Positions 55,414 to 63,324 of a stretch of 64,000 nucleotides of DNA are shown one piece after another. A model generated the notes under the pieces. That model was not told the origin of the DNA. It saw only the letters and a list, made by a program, of their open reading frames with translations, and ran no database searches. How positions within the stretch are numbered: position 1 is the first letter of the stretch; each line of letters opens with the position of its first letter. Made by a program: the position numbers and the translations under genes. This DNA comes from Chenggangzhangella methanolivorans (GTDB lineage Bacteria; Pseudomonadota; Alphaproteobacteria; Rhizobiales; Methylopilaceae), in NCBI RefSeq assembly GCF_019797865.1, contig NZ_CP081869.1:5346501-5410500 (forward strand). The letters are read 5' to 3'.

Positions 55414-57375
55414 TCAGGGCCTTGCGATCTGAACCAGCGTGCCGTTGGGAATGCTGGGGTCATGATGCACGGCGACGATAGCCTCGAGGCCGCGAGCCGT
55501 CCGGCGGTGAGCCTCCACCCAGCGCGCCGCGCCGTAGGTCCTTTCGTCTGCTTCGACGGCCGCGCTTTCCAGCAGGGCGTTGGTCTCGGCAAGCAGCCGT
55601 TCGGCCGCACCGCACTGGCCCGCATCGCCCTTCTTTACGCAATGCTCGGTGCAGTCAGGGCAACTACCGTGCTTCGTGCAGGGCAGCAGGCTCCAGTCGT
55701 GAAGACACAGGCCGATCTCGGTCAGGTGCGCTGTCGCAATCTGGGTCTGCCGGAAGGAGGCGCGATCGCGCGGAGGCAAGCGTTCGTGCGCTTCGGCGAG
55801 AGGCCCTCTCATCTCGCCGTTCTCGACCAGCTTGCGAACCTTGCCAGCGAGCTCGGCCCCCGACACGTGGTCATAGGCCGCGTTCTGCCGGACATCCTTG
55901 CGGCCGGACCAGCGCGCGATCTCCATCTGGCTCATCCCGCCGGCCTGGGCCAACGTGTTGAGCCAATGCCGCAGCTGATGGCTATTCATCCGGATAGGCG
56001 ACCCGTCGTCCTCGACCATGCCGAACCGCTCAAAGATCGACGGTGCGCCCTCTTTGCCGGTGATGAACAGACCGATCATGCCGTCGGTAAGGAAGCGCAC
56101 CGATCCAGGGATCGAGGTGCGTCCGGGATGGGTGAAGTTCTGAGGTATGAGAAATAGATGCTCATCCAGCCGCAAAGGACTATCCGGCGGCACTTGCGGC
56201 ATTTCGCGCCTAATGACTCTCGATACGTCTCGACGGGTCGCGGACATTCCGACAGCGCTTTGGACGAGCGGCACACTCCACGAACGACACCACTGAAGGC
56301 CGCTTGTGCGATGCGTCATCCCTAAAAGAGCGCCGACCGCGCTGCACTCAATGAGACACTCGGGATCACCATCGTCGAGGCCTTCAACTTTCACCCCCCA
56401 CGGGTGACGAGCGGCGTACGCAGCTGCTTCTCGGGTCGGTTCGGTGATGCGGCGGATGTCCGCGATCGCCCGCCGCGCGACGTCCACGAGGGCTGACGGG
56501 ATCCACTTCGGCGCTGGCGGCGCGCCCTTCTCCGCCCAATACCGGATGCCGTAGCGGACAACTGGGTCACCCTTGTCGTCGAGCACCGGTTTGCCGTCGC
56601 GATAGGCTGCCTCCTCAACCTCGCAGTTGGCTGGGATGCTCAGAAGTTCGTTGATGCGCCAGCCGCCGCAGACCAGCAACTCGATCACGCGAATGCGGAG
56701 AATGTCGACGTCTTCGGTGACGAGGTTGGCAAGCCTGGCGAGCGCATTAAGGCTCGCGTCGGTCGGCAGCTTCTCCTCCCGCCGCTCCCGCGCTGCGGCA
56801 TCCAATCGGCCCTCGGTTCCGTCCGGTCGTTTGATGATCGGGTTTCGGAATTCGATGCGCGTGCGACCGACACCAAAGCGATCGACCCAGCCTGCGATCT
56901 CGACAAGTTTCTTGCCGGTCGAATAAGCCGTCGAAGCACTCTGAGCCTTCTTGGCGGCGATGGCGGCGCGGTAGAACGTATCTGGGTCCAGAGAGCAGGG
57001 GTCGAAGCCGATCTCGGCCATTTCCTCATGGAGGAACCGAGCAGCGGCGATCAGCGCGGCATGGTCGTCGAGATGCTTAGCTCCATCGCTTTCTCGGGAT
57101 CGAACGACTGCCTTCAGGAAGCTCGCGAAGGGTTCGTGCAGGGGGACCCGCCCATCTTCGCCTCGTCCTCCGGCCAGCACCTCGGTAAAATACAGTCGGT
57201 TGACCCCGGACCTGCCGCTGCTTGCACGTTTTTGCTTGATCAGCGTCACGGCCCAGATAGGCGCGTCGAAGTCGACTGCGCCGAATGCCGTCAAGGCGCG
57301 AGCCTTGGCGATGAAGTTCTCAAGGTTCGTCTGCGCGTCGAGATGTCTGGCAGACGGAAGAACGTGGATATTCAT
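55414..57375 (-). CDS. Tyrosine recombinase 3 of the element (653 aa, cysteine-rich tail)
   Basis: Large site-specific recombinase. The N-terminal 200 residues are likely DNA-binding; the catalytic domain has CGGWRINELLSIP (first Arg, about 240), HQLRHWLNTLAQ (H466, R469, H470), IARWSGRKDVRQNAAYDHVS (W489, nucleophile Y501). C557, C566, C572, C575, C579 and C588 in CLHDWSLLPCTKHGSCPDC and beyond form a probable zinc-binding tail. ATG 57375 overlaps the previous stop (ATGA). The size and tail resemble TnpB of Tn554-like systems. Confidence 0.88.
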   Translation of the reverse strand: MNIHVLPSARHLDAQTNLENFIAKARALTAFGAVDFDAPIWAVTLIKQKRASSGRSGVNRLYFTEVLAGGRGEDGRVPLHEPFASFLKAVVRSRESDGAKHLDDHAALIAAARFLHEEMAEIGFDPCSLDPDTFYRAAIAAKKAQSASTAYSTGKKLVEIAGWVDRFGVGRTRIEFRNPIIKRPDGTEGRLDAAARERREEKLPTDASLNALARLANLVTEDVDILRIRVIELLVCGGWRINELLSIPANCEVEEAAYRDGKPVLDDKGDPVVRYGIRYWAEKGAPPAPKWIPSALVDVARRAIADIRRITEPTREAAAYAARHPWGVKVEGLDDGDPECLIECSAVGALLGMTHRTSGLQWCRSWSVPLVQSAVGMSATRRDVSRVIRREMPQVPPDSPLRLDEHLFLIPQNFTHPGRTSIPGSVRFLTDGMIGLFITGKEGAPSIFERFGMVEDDGSPIRMNSHQLRHWLNTLAQAGGMSQMEIARWSGRKDVRQNAAYDHVSGAELAGKVRKLVENGEMRGPLAEAHERLPPRDRASFRQTQIATAHLTEIGLCLHDWSLLPCTKHGSCPDCTEHCVKKGDAGQCGAAERLLAETNALLESAAVEADERTYGAARWVEAHRRTARGLEAIVAVHHDPSIPNGTLVQIARP

Positions 57376-58928
57376 GCCGCGCGCACCTCCGTGATGCGCT
57401 GGATCACATCGCCGATAGCGAGGATGGTCGCGTCGTGGATCGCCACCATCCGACCATCCATGCCCGCAGCCTTTTTCCGCTCTCGCTGCGCAAGGAGATC
57501 GTCCAGGATCTTGTCGTGAGGCCCATCGATCCAAGGCTGGAACTGACTGCAGGTGTAACAGGCGATCGGAGCGAGCAGGTCACAGAACGAATGCTCTCCG
57601 CACGTGCCGAGACCAGCCGGGCGTCCAGAGGCTTTGTCGACCGCCATCACCCTGCTGCTGGGATCGTCTCCACGCTCGGCCTTCCTTTCCGAAGCAACCA
57701 GTTTCCCGAGGAAGGCCTGGGCGACCGGTCCAAGTTTCAGGGCCATGGCGCGGTCGAGAGAATCGACGATGTCGCTCTTGATGTCGAAGTAGACCCTGAC
57801 GTTCTGGAGATCAGTGTGATCCAGTGCCTCGCCAATCTCCTCCATGCTTGCGCCTTCGCGGACAAGGCGGGTCGCGAACGTGTAACGTAAGCGCCGTGTA
57901 GTCACGGCCAGCGGAAGTCCCGTTCGGACCGAAACAACGCCCAATCTCCTGACGCCGTCGGAGACTAACTTTGTAAATTCGCTCGGATAAAGGTGGCGTC
58001 CATATTCTTGCATGGCACCTGCGGAATGCATCCTGACATTACGGCGCATGAAAATAGGACTGTTTGGACCTGTGACTCGACCATAACCTTCTTCACGAGC
58101 GCGATTTTCTGCTATTAAGCTTAGGAGAACATTGCCAATTTCTACCGTCAACTTTCTCGTACGGAATGCGGCACGAGGAACGTCGTGGTTTTTCTTCACA
58201 CGCGGCACTTTAAGATGGAAAAAGCGGACCCCACTCTCTTCCATGAGCTGAAGATCACATTCCCGAAGTAACGCCATCTGTTTTGGATTACAGCCCAAGG
58301 CAATACACAACCAAATTGCCGCTGCATGATCAAGACGAAACGTTTTTCGCCGACGCTCATCGTTCAACGCGTTCAGAAGAGCGGTTATCTCAACATCGAC
58401 GAGCGGACCCTCTTCAGGATCTAACGACAGTACAGCACGACCTTTCCTATTACCGCCAATCGTTTTCTCATAAAGCTCGAACGCTACTTCAGGTGAGAAC
58501 GCCGCACTACCGTAATCGGCACAAGAGCGATACCAGTGCCGCACATGATGCAATCGCCAGATGCTATTTTCAAACCGCCCTTCGAGGAAGCCTCGCACTT
58601 CATTAAATACGTCGATTGACAACTCATCATTACCGTCTGCGGCGGCAACAAAACTCGGACTATGAGACAAATATAGCAATGTTTCGAATGTTGCATACAC
58701 CGCATCAGGAGATTTTGACTTAATTCTTCTAGCAAAGTATCTAACAGTATCCGTTAATACCTCGTATGAACATCGCGGAAATCTTTCCCAATTGAGATAA
58801 ACTTGTTCTCCCGCGCTGTTCAGTACCCACCGCCAACCACTCGCATCGACGTTAAGTCCCGCGCGATCAACGATGATGCCCATCGATGGAAACGAAGCTT
58901 GATTTTGTGATAGTATATTAGGCTTCAC
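57372..58928 (-). CDS. Tyrosine recombinase 2 of the element (518 aa)
   Basis: Catalytic part: TTRRLRYTFATRLVREGASM (about 343-362, conserved Arg), ALDHTDLQNVRVYFDI (H371, nucleophile Y380). The usual first histidine of HxLRH is replaced by Arg and the last by Tyr (RRLRY), as seen in some divergent members. The tail has C443, C449, C457 and C460 (GTCGEHSFCDLLAPIACYTC), a probable zinc site. The 5' half is AT-richer than the surroundings, so this gene may have a separate origin. It begins 5 bp behind recombinase 1. Confidence 0.87.
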   Translation of the reverse strand: MKPNILSQNQASFPSMGIIVDRAGLNVDASGWRWVLNSAGEQVYLNWERFPRCSYEVLTDTVRYFARRIKSKSPDAVYATFETLLYLSHSPSFVAAADGNDELSIDVFNEVRGFLEGRFENSIWRLHHVRHWYRSCADYGSAAFSPEVAFELYEKTIGGNRKGRAVLSLDPEEGPLVDVEITALLNALNDERRRKTFRLDHAAAIWLCIALGCNPKQMALLRECDLQLMEESGVRFFHLKVPRVKKNHDVPRAAFRTRKLTVEIGNVLLSLIAENRAREEGYGRVTGPNSPIFMRRNVRMHSAGAMQEYGRHLYPSEFTKLVSDGVRRLGVVSVRTGLPLAVTTRRLRYTFATRLVREGASMEEIGEALDHTDLQNVRVYFDIKSDIVDSLDRAMALKLGPVAQAFLGKLVASERKAERGDDPSSRVMAVDKASGRPAGLGTCGEHSFCDLLAPIACYTCSQFQPWIDGPHDKILDDLLAQRERKKAAGMDGRMVAIHDATILAIGDVIQRITEVRAA

Positions 58929-58933
58929 TAAGA

Positions 58934-60133
58934 TTACTCCGGTGCGCTCTTACGCTGAATACTGGCGACATAAGCTTCGGACATTTTTCTCACGTATTCT
59001 TTGTTGTAATGGACCCCTTGATCAGACCCCTTTACCCATCCAAAATGATAATTCCTGGCAAGCGCGGTCTCGGCGTCATTCCAGCCGAGCTCCTTGCTCC
59101 CGGCGGAGAAACGGGAGTTCGCGGCGTGACGGTTGGCGTGTGTCGTGAGCTCAGCGGGCAGCCCTGCGACCCTCTTCCGGAGTAACTCATACATGTCGTT
59201 GACGGTCCTGAGCCCGAGCGCCTGACCGGCCCGGGACACGAAGACAAACGGGGTACGCCGCGCGTCGGGGTACCGCCGAGCGTCGGTCCGGTGCTCGGTT
59301 ATCCAAACTCGAAGAGCGTGAGCGAGATGCTTGGTAATCGGGATCGTACGCCCGAGGGTCTTCACCTGCGGCGCGACGCGCCGTCGGTCGTCGGCGTCAT
59401 CAGGACGTCGGGCAACGGTGACAGATGGATTTTCGCCCTGAAGGTTGAGATCCTGCCCCTTAAGCTTCAGCGCTTCGCCGCGCCTCATGCCTGTCTCGTA
59501 GTAAAGCAAGAGCAGCGCAAAATTTCGATGCTGATGCTGGGTCTGAAAAGGGTTTTCATCGCATCCGGGCGCTGCGGCCGCGAGCATCGCTTGAAGCGCA
59601 CCATCGCCGACAACGACCTTGTCCGACTTGCCGCTTCTCGGAAGTCCGTCGTTCATCATCTTGATGAAGCGATCGAGGCAAAGCCGTGCTTCACCTAGCC
59701 GCGGATCTCCGACGCGAATGCGCTGAAGCGCCGTCTTAGCGTGCCAAGCGACATAATCGCGAACGGCGTGACACCGATCGACGAACTGCGCCGCTCCGAC
59801 GACGCTCTTTGCCCCTTGGCCTTTCGTAGCGCGGGCGCTGACGCGCAGGGCGTCCTTGAGATCTTCGACCTCGTACGAGCTCAGAAGCTCGAACGTTTCG
59901 ATCCTAGCCTTGAAGTTGAGCGCCCTGCTCTCCGCCCAGTTGAGCGCCGTGCAGACTGCCCTCAAGCGCTGTTCGCTGGTTGCCGCCGCCTGCTCTCGCG
60001 GGCGCAAGGAGAGCAGAGCGTAAACGTTGGGCTGCGCTGCCAGCAGCCCCCGGCAGTCAACGACGGCCGGGAAGCGCTCACCATTGCGGAATCGTAGCAG
60101 CTTTACACTGAACGGGGCAATTTCATCGGTCAT
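58934..60133 (-). CDS. Tyrosine recombinase 1 of the element (399 aa)
   Basis: First gene of the element. The catalytic domain shows YETGMRRGEALKLKGQDL (first Arg, about 217), PQVKTLGRTIPI (lysine strand), THANRHAANSRF (H332, R335) and YHFGWVKGSDQGVHYNKEYV (H363, W366, nucleophile Y376 or Y380). No cysteine-rich tail. It ends 5 bp before recombinase 2. Its promoter should lie in 60134-60285, beside the right end of the element. Confidence 0.87.
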   Translation of the reverse strand: MTDEIAPFSVKLLRFRNGERFPAVVDCRGLLAAQPNVYALLSLRPREQAAATSEQRLRAVCTALNWAESRALNFKARIETFELLSSYEVEDLKDALRVSARATKGQGAKSVVGAAQFVDRCHAVRDYVAWHAKTALQRIRVGDPRLGEARLCLDRFIKMMNDGLPRSGKSDKVVVGDGALQAMLAAAAPGCDENPFQTQHQHRNFALLLLYYETGMRRGEALKLKGQDLNLQGENPSVTVARRPDDADDRRRVAPQVKTLGRTIPITKHLAHALRVWITEHRTDARRYPDARRTPFVFVSRAGQALGLRTVNDMYELLRKRVAGLPAELTTHANRHAANSRFSAGSKELGWNDAETALARNYHFGWVKGSDQGVHYNKEYVRKMSEAYVASIQRKSAPE

Positions 60134-60256
60134 TTCAGAAACTTAGCTGACAGTAGTTTACGAAATTGAACTACCGCCAGATACGACCCTGAAATTCCTC
60201 AATCGGCCCCCGACCATGTTCGCTTAAAAGTTAGCGATTAGAATCGGTTATCACAT

Positions 60257-60283
60257 ACAGTGGACAAAACCACATGTACCGCA
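60257..60283 (-). repeat. Right terminal inverted-repeat candidate
   Basis: On the minus strand TGCGGTACA (60283-60275), an 11-base spacer, then CCACTGT (60263-60257). It starts two bases after the ssb stop codon TAG (60288-60286), so the element abuts ssb without cutting it. A local palindrome GTGGACAAAACCAC (60260-60273) overlaps it. Confidence 0.55.
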
Positions 60284-60285
60284 TT

Positions 60286-60806
60286 CTAGAACGGGATGTC
60301 GTCGTCCATGGCGTCGCCATAGCCGCCGCGACCGCCGCCGCCTCCACCACCGCCGCCGCCGGCCGGCGCAGGCTGGCGGCGCTCCATCGGGCTCGACGGC
60401 CGAAGCTGTCGCCCCCGCCGCCGCCCTCATAAGCGTCGTCGCCGCCCCCGCCGCCACGGCCCTCGAGCATGGTCAGCTCGCCGCGATAGCGCTGCAGCAC
60501 GATCTCGGTCGAGTATTTCTCGGCGCCGGAGGCGTCCGTGTATTTCCGGGTCTGGAGCTGGCCTTCGATATAGACCTTGGAGCCCTTGCGCAGATACTGC
60601 TCGGCGACCTTGGCGAGGTTTTCGTTGAAGATCACGACCTGGTGCCATTCGGTGCGCTCGCGGCGCTCGCCGGAGCCCTTGTCGCGCCAGGTCTCGGACG
60701 TCGCGATCCGGAGATTGACGACCGGCTCGCCCGAATTCAGGCGGCGCACCTCGGGGTCGCGCCCGAGATTGCCCACCAGAATGACCTTGTTCACGCTGCC
60801 CGCCAT
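60286..60806 (-). CDS. ssb: Single-stranded DNA-binding protein (frame broken once)
   Basis: OB-fold protein that coats single-stranded DNA in replication and repair. It begins MAGSVNKVILVGNLGRDPEV, continues with WRDKGSGERRERTEWHQVVI, and after a Gly-rich linker ends in the conserved acidic tip MDDDIPF (TAG at 60288). One base is missing near 60402 in the linker (GGCCGTCG); without repair the frame misses the tip and runs into the element. A GTTC-N7-GTTC box lies upstream. Confidence 0.95.
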
Positions 60807-60933
60807 CGTCGTCTCTCCTGCCGTCCTTCGCTAAAGGGCCAAGGCCCGCACCCTAGTGCGCCGCCGCGCGGAAGTCGCCCGCCCTCGGGGCTTGTCCACA
60901 AAGCGCCGCCGCGCCGGACGAGCGGGCCGATAA

Positions 60934-60948
60934 GTTCTTTCTTTGTTC
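60934..60948. promoter_or_regulatory. LexA/SOS box (GTTC-N7-GTTC)
   Basis: GTTC-TTTCTTT-GTTC matches the alphaproteobacterial LexA site GTTC-N7-GTTC exactly. It lies about 130 bp upstream of ssb and about 110 bp upstream of the divergent small gene at 61056, so it may control either or both. Confidence 0.7.
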
Positions 60949-61055
60949 TCTTCTATATCGCGACCCGAAAGTTGTCAAAACCAAGGCGCAGGGCTTTCCT
61001 TGGCCCGGCGCCAATGCAAGAAGGCAGCGGGATCAAGCGTACTGGGGGACTGCCG

Positions 61056-61286
61056 ATGGCTGCCAACGAACCGATCGCGAAACGGCTCACCGAACTTCAG
61101 ACCAAGCTCGCAGAGCGGGCTGGGTCCATCAAGGATCCGAAGAACGCCGATCGGGCGTTGATGCTCGAAAGCCTGGGCCTTCTCGCCGAAGGCCTCGCCA
61201 AGCTCAGCCGCGACGTGCGCGAACTCAAGGCCGCCAAGCCGAAGCCCGGCGGCGCGAAGAAGCCGGCGGCGGCCAAGGCGGACTGA
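61056..61286 (+). CDS. 76-aa protein with lysine/alanine-rich tail, function unknown
   Basis: Helical first part (AKRLTELQTKLAERAGSIKD, ALMLESLGLLAEGLAKLSRD) and a basic Lys/Pro/Ala tail (KAAKPKPGGAKKPAAAKAD) that recalls histone-H1-like tails. A GGGGG ribosome-binding element precedes ATG 61056 by about 8 bases. It is divergent from ssb and shares its upstream region with the SOS box. No family recognised. Confidence 0.55.
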   Translation: MAANEPIAKRLTELQTKLAERAGSIKDPKNADRALMLESLGLLAEGLAKLSRDVRELKAAKPKPGGAKKPAAAKAD

Positions 61287-61309
61287 TCTCACCGCTCCAG
61301 GATGCGGCC

Positions 61310-61540
61310 CTAGCCCTTGGCGAGCCGCATCCTGAGCTTGCGCAGCGCGACGGCCTTGAGCTGGGTTTCGACCGCGCTCGGTGGGCCGACGACCACCACC
61401 TCGACTCCGGTCGCGGCGTCGATCGCCGCGCAGCGCGTCGCGTTTCCGCGGGTGATGAACTCAAACAGCACTTCGCCCGGCGCGACCGCGTCGACGCCGG
61501 GCGAATTCGATGGACGACCGAAGGGCCGCCTCGGCGTCAC
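61310..61540 (-). CDS. DUF6898-like small protein
   Basis: About 76 aa from GTG 61540, which overlaps the L,D-transpeptidase stop (GTGA). The conserved-looking core is GEVLFEFITRGNATRCAAID, then TGVEVVVVGPPSA and LKAVALRKLRMRL, matching a small protein family (DUF6898 type) found in Hyphomicrobiales. Function unknown; it is translationally coupled to the transpeptidase. Confidence 0.65.
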   Translation of the reverse strand: MTPRRPFGRPSNSPGVDAVAPGEVLFEFITRGNATRCAAIDAATGVEVVVVGPPSAVETQLKAVALRKLRMRLAKG

Positions 61541-62871
61541 CGCTGCGACGACCCCGTCGCCTGGCTCGCACCGCCGTCGGCCATGGCGAGCTCGCCGGTG
61601 CCGTCCTGTCCGTAGATGTCCTCGCGGAACTGCACGGTGCCGTCGGCCGCGCCCCAGCCCGAGACATAGCGCCAGTAGACCGGCACCGGCGGCGTCACCT
61701 GGATGTCGGTGCGGTTGCCGGTCTTGATCGCGGCGTCGAGCGCGCGACGGTCCCAATTGCCCGAGGGTTTCAGGAGCCAGGTGCACAGCTCCTTGACGTT
61801 CTGAATGCGCATGCAGCCCGAGGAGTGGAACCGGGCGTTGTCGCCGAACAGGTTCTTGGACGGCGTGTCGTGCATGTAGACGCCGTGCTGGTTCTGCATG
61901 TTGATGCGCACGGTTCCCATCGAGTTGTCCTCGCCGGGATCCTGCTTGTACATGTAGCGGGTGGCCTCGTCGGTCTGCCAGTTGACCTGCTCGGGCGAGA
62001 TCTCGACGCCGCTGCGGTCGATGATCCGGATGTTCTTCTTGGTGAGGTACTGGGGATCCTTCTGCATCTGCGGAATGAGATCTTTCCGCACGATCGAGGC
62101 CGGCACCGTCCAGAACGGGTTCAGGTTCACCTGCAGGATCTTGGCGTCGAGCACCGGCGAGGCGCGGTCGACCTTGCCGACGACGGCGGTGTAGCGGGCC
62201 GCCACCATGCCGTTCTCAACCGCCTCGACCTCGGCCGCCGGAATGTTGGCCATCACGTAGCGCTCGCCGAGATTGCCGTTCGCCATGGTGCGGATGCGCA
62301 CGAGGTTGATCTCGAGCTGCCGCAGGCGCGTCGCGGCCGGAATGTTGAGCGACTGCAGCGTGTCGTCGCCGACGACGCCGACCGGAATGAGGCCGTGGCG
62401 GGCCTGGAAGCGGCGCACCGCGCCCTCGACGTAGGAATCGAAGGTCGGCGACATTCCGAGGTTCGGGGACAGGTCGCCCGTGACCATCAGGCGCCGCCGC
62501 AGCGCCGTGACGCGCTCGCCGGTGGAGCCGAGCTTGAGCCGATTGCCGTTCGGCACCGTGTCCCAGCCACCGTTCGAGACCAGCTCGCGATAGCTCGCGA
62601 TCGCCTGTTCGGTGGCCTGCGCGGTCTCGGGGCTGAGCGTCGGCACGCGCGAGGAGGAGGTCCGGGTCGCGACGCCGCCGGCCGCGTCGTAGCGGTCCTT
62701 CCACTCGGCCTGCGAGCTGAAGAGGTTCATTTCCTGAGCCGCAGCCGAACCGGCGAAAGCGCCCGCCGCGGCGGCGCCGAGACCGAGCTTCAGCGCGCCG
62801 CGGCGGGTGGCGGCGGAAAAATCAGAGGGGCGATCCGTCACGGCGTCTACGAGCTCCTGCGATCCGGACAT
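61537..62871 (-). CDS. L,D-transpeptidase (YkuD/YcbB type)
   Basis: Periplasmic peptidoglycan cross-linking enzyme. The 444-aa product has a Tat-like signal (TRRGALKLGLGAAAAGAFAG), a peptidoglycan-binding domain (YVEGAVRRFQARHGLIPVGV and following LQSLN), and the YkuD domain with the catalytic HDTPSKNLFG and RFHSSGCMRIQN (nucleophile Cys). The domain order (binding domain before catalytic domain) is that of the YcbB group. ATG 62871 (MSGSQELV) is the likely start. Confidence 0.92.
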   Translation of the reverse strand: MSGSQELVDAVTDRPSDFSAATRRGALKLGLGAAAAGAFAGSAAAQEMNLFSSQAEWKDRYDAAGGVATRTSSSRVPTLSPETAQATEQAIASYRELVSNGGWDTVPNGNRLKLGSTGERVTALRRRLMVTGDLSPNLGMSPTFDSYVEGAVRRFQARHGLIPVGVVGDDTLQSLNIPAATRLRQLEINLVRIRTMANGNLGERYVMANIPAAEVEAVENGMVAARYTAVVGKVDRASPVLDAKILQVNLNPFWTVPASIVRKDLIPQMQKDPQYLTKKNIRIIDRSGVEISPEQVNWQTDEATRYMYKQDPGEDNSMGTVRINMQNQHGVYMHDTPSKNLFGDNARFHSSGCMRIQNVKELCTWLLKPSGNWDRRALDAAIKTGNRTDIQVTPPVPVYWRYVSGWGAADGTVQFREDIYGQDGTGELAMADGGASQATGSSQR

Positions 62872-63324
62872 GCGGGCACGGGCTCCTCGCCCGCTCTCCG
62901 CGCGAAGCCGCAAGGTGCCTCAGCCATGGTTAACGAACCCCGACCCCGGCGGCCAAGCGGCCTGAAAGGAAGCCGTCGCGACCGCGACCCTTTGACCGCG
63001 CAAAACGCCTGACGGCCGAAGGACTTCCCGAGCGTTTCCGAATGCCGCGCCTTTGAGGCGGAACGATGTCGGACGACGGGCGAGGCGCCGCGCGCGCTGG
63101 ATCGTGAAGCGCTCGCGACCGCCGCTCCGCGCGCCGACGCGCCCGCCTCGCGTCGGGCGGCCAAACGCCGATGCACGGACCCGTGATCAATTGAAAATAT
63201 GAACTCGCGAAAACATCAGAACTATCCGTCAATTTTGGAGATTTTCATACCGGACAACCATGTGTTGTGGGCGCGCGTCATTCATGTATTGATGATCATG
63301 TTTATTTGGTATTGGAGGTATCCA
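62872..63324. other. 453-bp intergenic region, AT-rich on its right side
   Basis: The left 300 bp are GC-rich with only low-complexity shadow frames. The right part (about 63185-63320) drops sharply in GC and must carry the promoter of the beta-propeller gene; a GGAGG ribosome-binding site stands at 63314-63318. No operator recognised. Confidence 0.5.

Larger units (their letters stand above)
52236..60283. mobile_element. Integrated element with three tyrosine recombinases, two small proteins and a RecD-like helicase
   Basis: About 8.05 kb between the DUF2946 gene and ssb. Six genes, all on the minus strand, run from the recombinase at 60133 to the helicase ending at 52393, mostly with ATGA overlaps. 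The ends carry the same 9-mer TGCGGTACA in inverted orientation (52236-52244 and 60275-60283) plus a second shared 7-mer. Base composition varies inside, with an AT-richer part at about 58080-58960. No cargo beyond these genes is visible. It resembles recombinase-in-trio and Tn554 systems, but the protein sizes and the helicase differ; identity as one unit is inference. Confidence 0.75.

Noticed and set aside
55414..60133. Prophage remnant
   Set aside because: Apart from recombinases there are no phage structural, lysis or replication genes; the helicase and small proteins fit a transposon-like or integrative element better.
52236..60283. A tRNA gene as the integration target of the element
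   Set aside because: No tRNA-like cloverleaf is visible at either end; the right end abuts the ssb stop codon instead.
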